DNA from: Actinomycetota bacterium
GTDB lineage: Bacteria; Actinomycetota; Actinomycetes; S36-B12
Assembly: GCA_009702725.1 (NCBI GenBank)
Contig: WLHM01000099.1
Location: 1 to 5,461, forward strand
Direction: 5' to 3'
Length of the DNA: 5,461 nucleotides
Position numbers and translations under genes: made by a program. Below the pieces are notes generated by a model that had not been told where the DNA came from, ran no database searches, and was given only the letters and a program-made list of their open reading frames with translations. Below, one piece after another: positions 1 to 5,307 of this stretch (positions within the stretch are counted from its first letter, which is position 1; every line of letters starts with the position of its first letter).

Positions 1-37
1 AGTGCGAGCCGATCAGTTGGCGCTGAACTAACAGGTG
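1..37. repeat. Partial copy A of the ~90-base repeat (3' part)
   Basis: All 37 bases match positions 319-355 of copy B, ending in the octamer AACAGGTG (30-37). The match stops at base 38, which puts the right boundary of the repeat just after the octamer. The left part lies outside the window. The copy starts at the first base of the window, and copy C is cut by the last base, as expected if the window is a contig that broke at a multicopy repeat. I do not recognise the family. Confidence 0.85.
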
Positions 38-185
38 CGGAAACGTCAAAACTTGGCATCTAATACTCCTATCGCTTTCCGGGTCAATACCCAAACAGGC
101 ACCTACTAACGGTACGTCAAACATTGCCTTTCGCCTAGGGTTTCATGCAACTTTCTGAAGCCATTCCCGAAACAAATGGGATTAA

Positions 186-210
186 CCCACCCCCCCCCAC
201 TAGGGGTGGG
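186..210. other. C/G-tract hairpin
   Basis: CCCACCCC (186-193) is the exact reverse complement of GGGGTGGG (203-210), giving an 8-bp GC-only-plus-one stem with a 9-base loop. No U-tract follows on either strand (plus side continues AAAGAG), so it is not a standard intrinsic terminator. The role is unknown. Confidence 0.6.
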
Positions 211-211
211 A

Positions 212-226
212 AAGAGTGTCACTCTT
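212..226. other. Short perfect palindrome
   Basis: AAGAGTG (212-218) and CACTCTT (220-226) are exact reverse complements around a single central base. It directly follows the C/G hairpin. Dyads of this form can be operator sites, but no adjacent gene clearly uses it, so the function is open. Confidence 0.45.
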
Positions 227-264
227 CATTACCGTCAAAGCACAAACTCATGAAACAGGTGGAG

Positions 265-355
265 GGGTTTAGGGTGCCGCCGATACCGGCCACATCTGGG
301 CGCACCCAACCAACATCGAGTGCGAGCCGATCAGTTGGCGCTGAACTAACAGGTG
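265..355. repeat. Complete copy B of the ~90-base repeat
   Basis: Bases 265-346 match 5380-5461 (copy C) with 6 substitutions in 82 positions and no gaps, and 319-355 match copy A exactly. The ends can pair: GTTTAG (267-272) with CTGAAC (341-346, one G-T wobble) and TGCC (275-278) with GGCG (337-340), separated by a 2-base bulge. Inside, CGCAC (301-305) pairs with GTGCG (320-324). All six substitutions between B and C (289, 295, 297, 316, 318, 333) fall outside these stems. The octamer AACAGGTG lies just before (254-261) and at the end (348-355), with another copy at 360-367. Both strands are open in some frame, but the substitutions (three at codon position 2, three at position 3 in the minus frame) do not argue for coding. 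The family is unrecognised. Confidence 0.8.
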
Positions 356-375
356 ATTCAACAGGTGTGAACTTC

Positions 376-443
376 TTCGTTGAGTGACGAGTTGATACAC
401 CTATGTTTGAATTTTTTCTGATCACAACTCACCACTCAACGAA
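376..443. repeat. Long imperfect inverted repeat (19-base arms)
   Basis: Arm 376-394 pairs with arm 425-443 at 17 of 19 positions. The two mismatches are adjacent and form a small internal loop. The 30-base spacer (395-424) is AT-rich and contains a T6 run (412-417). The tetramer ACTT flanks the structure on both sides (371-374 and 444-447), which could be a small target duplication or chance. It starts 20 bases after copy B. It could be a tiny non-autonomous mobile element (MITE-like), a structured RNA or a protein-binding site. No transposase is nearby. Confidence 0.65.
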
Positions 444-477
444 ACTTGTGGAGGTACTCCAGTCGCAATGCAACAAG

Positions 478-524
478 GAAGTCGCCCCGGGCACGCCAAC
501 GCCGTAGCGCAAAGGTGCGACTTC
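478..524. other. Inverted repeat, 8-bp arms
   Basis: GAAGTCGC (478-485) and GCGACTTC (517-524) are exact reverse complements with a 31-base GC-rich spacer. It lies downstream of the amine oxidase gene in its direction of transcription, but no U-run follows. With the neighbouring structures it makes 370-581 dense in dyads. Confidence 0.45.
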
Positions 525-547
525 GGCGCCGAGTTCGCAGTCATCGC

Positions 548-581
548 AGGCATTCAGTGCAATCATGGCGAATGCTCGCCT
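548..581 (-). other. Hairpin overlapping the amine oxidase stop codon
   Basis: AGGCATTC (548-555) can pair with GAATGC (570-575) plus GCCT (578-581), with a 2-base bulge (576-577). An alternative fold is GGCGA (567-571) with TCGCC (576-580). On the minus strand the structure starts within the stop codon (580-582). It lacks a following U-tract, so it is at best a weak 3' end or an mRNA-stabilising hairpin. Confidence 0.35.
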
Positions 582-1662
582 AATTCTTGACGACGCAACT
601 GCCCAATATCGAAGTCACGGTTCGCTCAGCCGCTGCTAGGGCTCCTTCAATGTGGCCGGCATAGGTTGGTGCTGTCTCAGTAGAGGACCAGTGCAGTCGA
701 CCTGCCAACGCGGGTTGCTGATAAATCGAGTGGCCGAACTTTGCGTAATCAGGGAGGCCATAGGTGCCAGGTGGCACGGTCCACTGCTCCCTGCTCCAAT
801 CCTGGATTAGGACATCAATGGGTTCCGATGCCCTCGTTCCGAACATTCGAATAAGTTGTTCGCGAATCTCAAATTCGATGTCGTCATGCATGGATGCAGC
901 ACGCACGAAGCCGAACAAAGCGGCAGGCTCGCCGCCTGGACCCGACATGTCATGCAATTCAGCGAGTGGACCGCGCCTGCTTATGGCAGCACCAGCTAAT
1001 CCATCGCGGCGCCAGAACGGCTCCTTAAAGTGCGCGACAACTTTAACCGAATCTCCCATCCACACTGGAGTCCGCGCAGCAACATCAGTCAGTTCCTCTG
1101 GGAGTTCAGGCGGCAGCTTTATTGCGTTAACAGCTAATGAGGGTGGTAGCGCAATAACTACATGATGCGCTTGCCAACGGTGCTCGCGAGCAGCAATGTG
1201 GAGCTCGGAAGTTATCTCATGCACCGGTTGCTTTAGATGAAGGGTTCCGGAAGGTAAATCTGCGGTGAGGGCAGCCGCCAACGCAGACGTACCACCGGCG
1301 ATCCGATACGAAGGAACATCAATCGGATTACCAGGGTAACGCTGCAAGCCGGCGATGTCGTCAATAAGTGCGTCACCGATTCGATACTGCTCAAATGTTT
1401 CGATTGCGAGCCGCTGGGTCAGCGCCATAACGCGATGCTCCCCGGGCCAAAACCACGAGGCGCCTAGATCAAAGGGGGAGCCAAGTAGTCGCCCGCCTAC
1501 GCGAGCACGCGCTTCCAGCACACAGACTGAGAGGCCTGCACGGATCAATTGGTCGGCAACTGCAAGTCCACTTATGCCTGCGCCAATAACTGCGACTTCG
1601 ACGCAACGCACCTCACTATAATTCACAGATCCGCGTATGGAGTCGTATCTCGATTCATTCAT
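580..1662 (-). CDS. Compact FAD-dependent amine oxidase family protein
   Basis: This is a flavoprotein of the amine oxidase superfamily (PF01593 type), expected to oxidise an amine or related substrate in the cytoplasm. The substrate is not predictable. Visible features are the FAD dinucleotide-binding GAGISG (27-32), E50 for the ribose, the ARARVGGRL segment (51-59) and DLGASWFWPG (65-74). Also present are an AGG-containing segment near 122-124, GDSVKVVAHFKEPFWR with the conserved-type lysine K207, and a C-terminal FAD motif around 325-347 (WSSTE, then HIEGALAAAERT). The only cysteines are C20, C47 and C356. None lies in the WSREQW-PPGTY region (289-301), where MAO-type enzymes carry a covalent FAD link, so non-covalent FAD is inferred. 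At 360 residues it is shorter than the usual ~430-450, with the middle substrate domain most reduced. The ATG at 1662 has GAAAGG only 2 bases upstream. GTG at 1626 or 1611 would also keep the whole fold. It follows the lipase by 108 bases on the same strand. Confidence 0.88.
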   Translation of the reverse strand: MNESRYDSIRGSVNYSEVRCVEVAVIGAGISGLAVADQLIRAGLSVCVLEARARVGGRLLGSPFDLGASWFWPGEHRVMALTQRLAIETFEQYRIGDALIDDIAGLQRYPGNPIDVPSYRIAGGTSALAAALTADLPSGTLHLKQPVHEITSELHIAAREHRWQAHHVVIALPPSLAVNAIKLPPELPEELTDVAARTPVWMGDSVKVVAHFKEPFWRRDGLAGAAISRRGPLAELHDMSGPGGEPAALFGFVRAASMHDDIEFEIREQLIRMFGTRASEPIDVLIQDWSREQWTVPPGTYGLPDYAKFGHSIYQQPALAGRLHWSSTETAPTYAGHIEGALAAAERTVTSILGSCVVKN

Positions 1663-1770
1663 AGCCTTTCATGTCAAGAGTGTGGCATAGACAACGTTTG
1701 TGGGCCGGATAGCGCGTTCTCCTTGCTGGCGCCTCCCCCGCCCGGCTAATCGCTAACCTGATGTTTGAGC
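1663..1770 (-). other. Gap between lipase and amine oxidase genes
   Basis: These 108 bases hold no hairpin followed by a U-run on the minus strand, so read-through from the lipase into the amine oxidase is plausible. A TTGACA hexamer (1672-1677, minus) lies close to the amine oxidase start, but no -10 box is found at a normal spacing. I therefore do not call a promoter. Confidence 0.4.
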
Positions 1771-3006
1771 TCACTCCACAGTTATCAAACTCCAAGGCGG
1801 CGGGACACTGCAGGTATTTGGCGCGGTTAGCCCGGCAAATCGATCCACAATCCACCCTGTCACGGCGGGCCCAGCCAGGGCAGCGACATTAATGTGATCC
1901 ACCCCCTCAAGCCATAGGGCATTGATGGTGGAACCGGCAGCGCACCATGATTCCTGCAGGTTGGCATTGGGGCCGGCTAGAACTATTTGATCAGCCGTCC
2001 CTTGAACGAGCATGATCGGCACCGCTGCCGAATACGGCGGTGGTGTCTGCTCCATTAGAGCTTGCGCCCACATTGGATTTTCCGCTGGGTTGTCGGCGAA
2101 AAAATCTTGCCTGAATATGTCGTGGCGGACCGTGCCTTCGATGAAAGAGCCGAAGGTGCAACTTTCGGCTATTCGCTCGAAGTTGTCTCGCGCCGCATCA
2201 GTGAGAAAAGGATCGACCGGGAGATCCGGATACGCAATTGACCACGAACGTGTGACATCCGCTCCGATGCCCCAGCCCACGACCGAATCCCATTGACGAT
2301 CAATGATTGACGCCAAGTCTGCAGCGGGAGCTACGGCGGCAACTCCCACGAGGTCTAGCTCGGGAGCGAACTGCTTGCTGAGGTGGCCCGTCCATAATGC
2401 GGAGTGCCCACCTTGGGAATACCCATAAACAGCAAAGTCATTGCCCGTCAAGGCATCAGGAAGGGATCTAAGGGCGCGGATGCTGTTGACGGTGTCGCGA
2501 ACTTCTTGTTCCTTGATCAGATACAGCTGAACCCCCTGCGTTCCCACACCGTATTCGTCGGGAGCGACCACGGCCCAGCCTTGGGCCATTGCCTCAGGAA
2601 GGAAATTCTGCACCCTGTGGAGCGGATCAGGTGAGCGCGACGGTGCGCAGGCATCACCTTGACCTGTGGTTCCCTCAAGATATGCGACCATGGGTCGAGG
2701 AGTATCGGGCTCCTTGTCGGGAATAAATGCCATGCCCGCGGCCACCGCGGGTTTACCCTGTTGGTCTTCAGTCACATAGAGCAATCGATACGCCTTGGCA
2801 TCGGCGACATCAACACCGAGTGGTTCCCATCGAAGGAGCGTGCCAGGGATTTGACTGAAGTCTTCAGGTGTGGCGTAAAACGCGGCCAAGTTCGATTGGT
2901 GGACGTTAGATTTCCAGGTGCTAAATGCAAGGAAAGAAACGATCATCAAAGCGCCCGCCGCAATGATGGCCACAGCAACAACCAACGTCTTTCGCAGAAC
3001 GGACAC
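1771..3006 (-). CDS. Secretory lipase family alpha/beta hydrolase, membrane-anchored or exported
   Basis: This is a serine hydrolase of the secretory (LIP-type) lipase family, PF03583, expected to cleave ester bonds in lipids or other acyl esters outside the membrane. The N-terminus MSVLRK followed by a hydrophobic stretch (about 8-28) is a signal peptide or an uncleaved anchor. There is no lipobox. The nucleophile elbow GYSQGGHSA gives S197, VQGTADQIV gives the acid D339, and EGVDHINVA gives H371, a complete triad in the usual order. The motif VAYLEGTTG (107-115) is the likely oxyanion-hole region. Cysteines at 120, 283, 355 and 399 could form disulfides. The 411-residue length is normal for bacterial members. 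The start is GTG (3006-3004). No in-frame start lies between it and the upstream TGA, and the -10 box TATGAT sits where a leaderless mRNA would begin at this GTG. A start at M21 would destroy the signal segment. The gene is divergent from the dipeptidase. Confidence 0.9.
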   Translation of the reverse strand: MSVLRKTLVVAVAIIAAGALMIVSFLAFSTWKSNVHQSNLAAFYATPEDFSQIPGTLLRWEPLGVDVADAKAYRLLYVTEDQQGKPAVAAGMAFIPDKEPDTPRPMVAYLEGTTGQGDACAPSRSPDPLHRVQNFLPEAMAQGWAVVAPDEYGVGTQGVQLYLIKEQEVRDTVNSIRALRSLPDALTGNDFAVYGYSQGGHSALWTGHLSKQFAPELDLVGVAAVAPAADLASIIDRQWDSVVGWGIGADVTRSWSIAYPDLPVDPFLTDAARDNFERIAESCTFGSFIEGTVRHDIFRQDFFADNPAENPMWAQALMEQTPPPYSAAVPIMLVQGTADQIVLAGPNANLQESWCAAGSTINALWLEGVDHINVAALAGPAVTGWIVDRFAGLTAPNTCSVPPPWSLITVE

Positions 3007-3012
3007 CCCCGA

Positions 3013-3018
3013 ATCATA
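3013..3018 (-). promoter_or_regulatory. -10 box of the lipase gene, leaderless start predicted
   Basis: TATGAT on the minus strand ends 7 bases before the GTG at 3006, so transcription is predicted to begin at or next to the start codon. No Shine-Dalgarno sequence is at a usable distance (only GGGG abutting the GTG). No good -35 box is seen at 16-18 bases, which is common for such promoters in Actinobacteria. Confidence 0.5.
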
Positions 3019-3082
3019 ATTGACCGCTCGTACGGCCCATCAGTAAAGTCTCGCCGAGTAAGGGGCCTACCGGTGTTTGTTT

Positions 3083-3105
3083 GGGCAGTGCATTCAGCAC
3101 TGCCC
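3083..3105. promoter_or_regulatory. Perfect palindrome in the divergent promoter region
   Basis: GGGCAGTGC (3083-3091) and GCACTGCCC (3097-3105) are exact reverse complements around ATTCA. It lies between the two divergent -10 boxes, about 65 bases upstream of the lipase box and about 43 bases upstream of the dipeptidase box. A U-run is missing on both sides (plus: TTCAC; minus: AAACAAAC), and a terminator between divergent starts would be odd. An operator for a dimeric regulator of both genes is the best guess. Confidence 0.5.
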
Positions 3106-3147
3106 TTCACAGCTACGAGCCTGTCGACGGTTCCAGCACATTGAACC

Positions 3148-3153
3148 TAACAT
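3148..3153 (+). promoter_or_regulatory. -10 box of the dipeptidase gene, leaderless start predicted
   Basis: TAACAT fits the TANNNT -10 pattern, and its last T is exactly 7 bases before the A of the ATG at 3160. No Shine-Dalgarno sequence precedes that ATG (CATTGCCTT). Together this points to a leaderless transcript. The -35 region has no recognisable hexamer. Confidence 0.48.
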
Positions 3154-3159
3154 TGCCTT

Positions 3160-3924
3160 ATGCGCAGTCAACCCATGATTTTGGCCCTACTCGGAGTAGT
3201 CGCCACACTCGCCCTCACCGCATGTGCCAGTCAGACGGCCGAGCTGCCCGCAGGGTTCACCCGTTTGTCCGAAGTTGCTCCCGACATCGTGCAGGAGATC
3301 CGCTATAACGGAGAGCACAACTTCATGGGTCGGCCCGTCACCGGATACAACGCTCCCCAGTGCTGGCTCACCACTGAAGCGGCGCAGGCCCTGGCAGAAG
3401 TGCAGGCCGCCGTCAAGACCAATGGCTACTCGCTCAAGGTCTACGACTGTTACCGCCCGCAACGGGCCGTCAACGACTTCGTGGAATGGGCGAAAGACCC
3501 CGGTGACGATGTCACGCGCGGTGAGTTCTATCCACGCTTGGCGAAGGACCAGCTATTTCCGCTGGGCCTGATCGCGGCAAAAAGCGGGCATAGCCGGGGG
3601 TCGACGGTCGATGTCACTCTCGTGCCCCTCGGGTCGACGGCAAGCCCGCAGTGGGCCGTGGGCGATCCCATCGTCGACTGCGCTGCACCTGTGGGTGAGA
3701 GATTTGCCGATACCTCCATCGACATGGGCACGGGCTTTGACTGCTTCGACCCCCTCGCGGCGACTGCAAGTCCAGACATCACGGCAGAGCAGAGGGCCAA
3801 CCGACAATTGCTCGTGTCCATTATGGAGGCTGCGGGCTTCGTGAACCTTCCCGAGGAGTGGTGGCATTACACGCTCGCCAACGAGCCCTTCCCCAAGACC
3901 TTCTTCGACCCAGCCATCCAGTGA
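3160..3924 (+). CDS. VanX/DdpX-type D-Ala-D-Ala dipeptidase, predicted lipoprotein
   Basis: This is a zinc dipeptidase of peptidase family M15D, which hydrolyses D-Ala-D-Ala. The zinc site is visible: SGHSRGSTVD gives H144 and D151, and PEEWWH gives catalytic E233 and ligand H236. R99 in YDCYRPQRAV matches the active-site arginine of VanX. The N-terminus MRSQPMILALLGVVATLALTAC is a lipoprotein signal with lipobox LTAC (lipidated C22), so the enzyme should sit outside the membrane like the periplasmic DdpX/PcgL group, not in the cytoplasm like resistance VanX. It would then recycle peptidoglycan-derived dipeptides or trim wall fragments (inference). Cysteines at 68, 97, 174 and 195 could form disulfides, and one insertion (about 173-205) carries two of them. 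The 254-residue length is VanX-like plus a signal peptide. No vanH, vanA or vanRS gene is present, so glycopeptide resistance is not indicated. By eye the gene is more GC-rich than the two minus-strand genes before it. Confidence 0.93.
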   Translation: MRSQPMILALLGVVATLALTACASQTAELPAGFTRLSEVAPDIVQEIRYNGEHNFMGRPVTGYNAPQCWLTTEAAQALAEVQAAVKTNGYSLKVYDCYRPQRAVNDFVEWAKDPGDDVTRGEFYPRLAKDQLFPLGLIAAKSGHSRGSTVDVTLVPLGSTASPQWAVGDPIVDCAAPVGERFADTSIDMGTGFDCFDPLAATASPDITAEQRANRQLLVSIMEAAGFVNLPEEWWHYTLANEPFPKTFFDPAIQ

Positions 3925-4017
3925 CCTCACCGAGCCAGCCGTTCGAATGTGAGCCGGCCGTCTGCGCGTATCAACAAACCAAAAAACAAATTAATCAATT
4001 GGTGAATGATTGAATCG
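3925..4017. other. Convergent intergenic region, possible weak minus-strand terminator
   Basis: The dipeptidase and the second lipoprotein gene converge here with 93 bases between stops. On the minus strand, a weak AT-rich 5-bp stem (ATTGA/TCAAT-type, about 3995-4014) is followed by a T6 stretch (A6 at 3981-3986 on the plus strand), which could act as a terminator for the lipoprotein gene. No convincing plus-strand terminator for the dipeptidase is seen. Confidence 0.3.
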
Positions 4018-4833
4018 TTAAAAGGCCCGGACCGGTCGGATACCGTAAGCCGGAGGATTTTCCCGGCCGGTGAACTCGTTGTAGTTGTACTGATCCCCAG
4101 CGGGGAAGTACTGGTTCCACGCGTTGATCGCATCGTACTGCGAGGAACTCCAGTAGAAATCGGCCCCAAACCCACCAACTGTGTCTCGCTGCTCATACAA
4201 AGCGTTCAACTCATCCTTGGAGGGCAAGAACCAATCGGTCTTACCACCACCGTCATAGGCGCGCGCTGCGTTCGCCGCACCCGCCCCGCACGCAGCAGCT
4301 ATCAACTCAGTGTTCGCCGCACCCGCCCCTACCGTTTCCTTCGTCCCAGTAACATCCCAATTCCAATTATTTAATTCCGGACCGCCACACCACTGCTGCT
4401 TGGGGTCGTCTCCTTCAAAGACGAATCTTGAACAGTGATTTAGCAACTCGCTTTTTTCCCCCGCACCAGCCACACCCGCTTCGATGGCTTCCGCAACCGT
4501 CAATTCGACAGCCTCTTCAAATTCGTCACAATACAAGTCGCTCGTGTCATCTCCCCGTAACCATTTCGCCGGTGCAGCCTCCAGGTACCTCCCCCATGGT
4601 TGGACAGCGCCCGCGTCATAGAACACGAGCCCACCACCGGGACCGGTATCACCAATCTTGAAGTCCCCAGCGATCTCTACCTCTGCCGCAGCCGCCTCAG
4701 GGGCCGCGGACACTGCCGCTGGCGAGGTTGCCGCTGGGCTTGCAGACTCCAAGGATCCCAAGCTGCACGCACTAAGTACGAAAGCGGAAACAACAAAAGC
4801 CCCCAGAAGGGCCTGCTGGCGCGGTACTCGCAT
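4018..4833 (-). CDS. Lipoprotein with Lcl/DUF1566-type C-terminal domain
   Basis: This is a surface lipoprotein of unknown exact role. MRVPRQQALLGAFVVSAFVLSAC is a lipoprotein signal with lipobox LSAC (lipidated C23). Residues 24-54 form an Ala/Ser/Pro-rich, low-complexity linker. The folded part starts with KIGDTGPGGGLVFYDAG (59-75) and ends with the signature WFLPSKDELNALYEQ (201-215), FYWSSSQYDAINAW (226-239) and GIRPVRAF (264-271). This series is typical of the Lcl/DUF1566 domain, which in other bacteria occurs in adhesin-like and collagen-binding surface proteins. Ligand binding here is inference. C102, C134, C149 and C182 could form two disulfides. The start is supported by GGGAAGG (4840-4846) with a 6-base spacer before the ATG, unlike the two leaderless genes. 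It converges with the dipeptidase and has no operon partner. Confidence 0.85.
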   Translation of the reverse strand: MRVPRQQALLGAFVVSAFVLSACSLGSLESASPAATSPAAVSAAPEAAAAEVEIAGDFKIGDTGPGGGLVFYDAGAVQPWGRYLEAAPAKWLRGDDTSDLYCDEFEEAVELTVAEAIEAGVAGAGEKSELLNHCSRFVFEGDDPKQQWCGGPELNNWNWDVTGTKETVGAGAANTELIAAACGAGAANAARAYDGGGKTDWFLPSKDELNALYEQRDTVGGFGADFYWSSSQYDAINAWNQYFPAGDQYNYNEFTGRENPPAYGIRPVRAF

Positions 4834-4839
4834 TTCTTA

Positions 4840-4846
4840 CCTTCCC
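4840..4846 (-). promoter_or_regulatory. Ribosome binding site of the Lcl/DUF1566 lipoprotein gene
   Basis: GGGAAGG on the minus strand lies 6 bases before the ATG at 4833 and fixes that start. It contrasts with the lipase and dipeptidase genes, which lack a spaced Shine-Dalgarno sequence. Confidence 0.7.
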
Positions 4847-5217
4847 TTTTTTCACTGATGCCTTTGAGCGCCGCTTCCCACAATTCGTCACCGGGCAACT
4901 CACCTCAACCATCCTACGAAAATTCAGTCATAGTTAGTTGAACCCGCTGACACCAGCAGGCAAGATTTACCGCGATCTATTTGAATTTGCTTGGATGTAG
5001 TCCGCCCGCAGTGTTGCTTTAACGTATCGCCCGGGTTCGGTGAGGGTGTCTGAATGAAGGGCAAGCGTGGCGCACACCTGCTCCCTTGGGAAATTTTTAC
5101 TACCCGCCCTTTACCCCAGGTCGCTTTGGCGAAATGTGCAAATGTGTCGTACCAAGGTGCCCGGCACTGCACCTAATTCGCCCGCCACCAGTGGCCCGAG
5201 GCCCGCGCTGTGGCGAT

Positions 5218-5302
5218 GTGGAGTGTTCGAGTTCACTACCGCGGACAACTGGCCCCCAACCGAGTGCGGTCAAGGGCCAGTTACGTGGTTTAGACACTCC
5301 AC
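5218..5302. other. Nested double hairpin, candidate structured RNA or DNA element
   Basis: The outer arms GTGGAGTGT (5218-5226) and ACACTCCAC (5294-5302) are exact 9-bp complements. Nested inside, AACTGGCCC (5247-5255) and GGGCCAGTT (5274-5282) are another exact 9-bp pair, capped by ACCG (5259-5262) with CGGT (5267-5270) around AGTG. Between outer and inner stems, CTACC can pair with GGTTTAG with a 2-base bulge. Two exact nested 9-bp pairs in 85 bases are unlikely to be chance. No known RNA family was recognised, and either strand could be the functional one. Confidence 0.6.
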
Positions 5303-5307
5303 TTAGC

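Larger units (their letters stand above)
38..264. other. Non-coding spacer between repeat copies A and B
   Basis: No convincing gene is visible. The one plus-strand open frame here (from 145) runs through the repeat and a C-tract hairpin and resembles no family I know. The spacer holds a 6-bp inverted repeat (CGGAAA 38-43 with TTTCCG 76-81), a C/G-tract hairpin (186-210) and a short palindrome (212-226). With copy A it makes a 318-base offset to copy B, so it may be one unit of an irregular repeat array. Confidence 0.5.

Noticed and set aside
120..130. 11-base direct repeat AACATTGCCTT shared with 3149-3159
   Set aside because: Flanks do not match beyond the 11 bases. A single chance match of this length is not surprising, and the downstream copy is explained by the dipeptidase promoter.
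265..346. Integron attC site
   Set aside because: The paired ends read GTT...AAC, opposite to the RYYYAAC...GTTRRRY arrangement of attC. The only ACCCAAC/GTTGGCG pairing inside spans about 37 bases, too short, and no integrase or uniform cassette orientation is seen.
1..355. CRISPR array
   Set aside because: Repeat units are ~90 bases with unequal spacing (318 and 5115 bases), not short regular repeats and spacers, and no cas gene is present.
145..425. Two overlapping short open frames (80 and 68 codons) running across repeat copy B on opposite strands
   Set aside because: They cross the repeat and hairpins, have no spaced ribosome site and match no family. Copy B/C changes (three second-position, three third-position in the minus frame) do not show coding constraint.
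1615..1620. TATAGT as a -10 box for a shorter amine oxidase starting at GTG 1611
   Set aside because: It ends only 3 bases before that GTG, too close even for a leaderless start, and no -35 partner is seen.
3160..3924. Vancomycin resistance cluster
   Set aside because: Only the dipeptidase is present; no ligase, dehydrogenase or two-component regulator, and the enzyme has an export signal.
5020..5050. tRNA-like T-arm sequence (GGGTTCGG)
   Set aside because: No acceptor stem, anticodon arm or D-arm can be placed around it.
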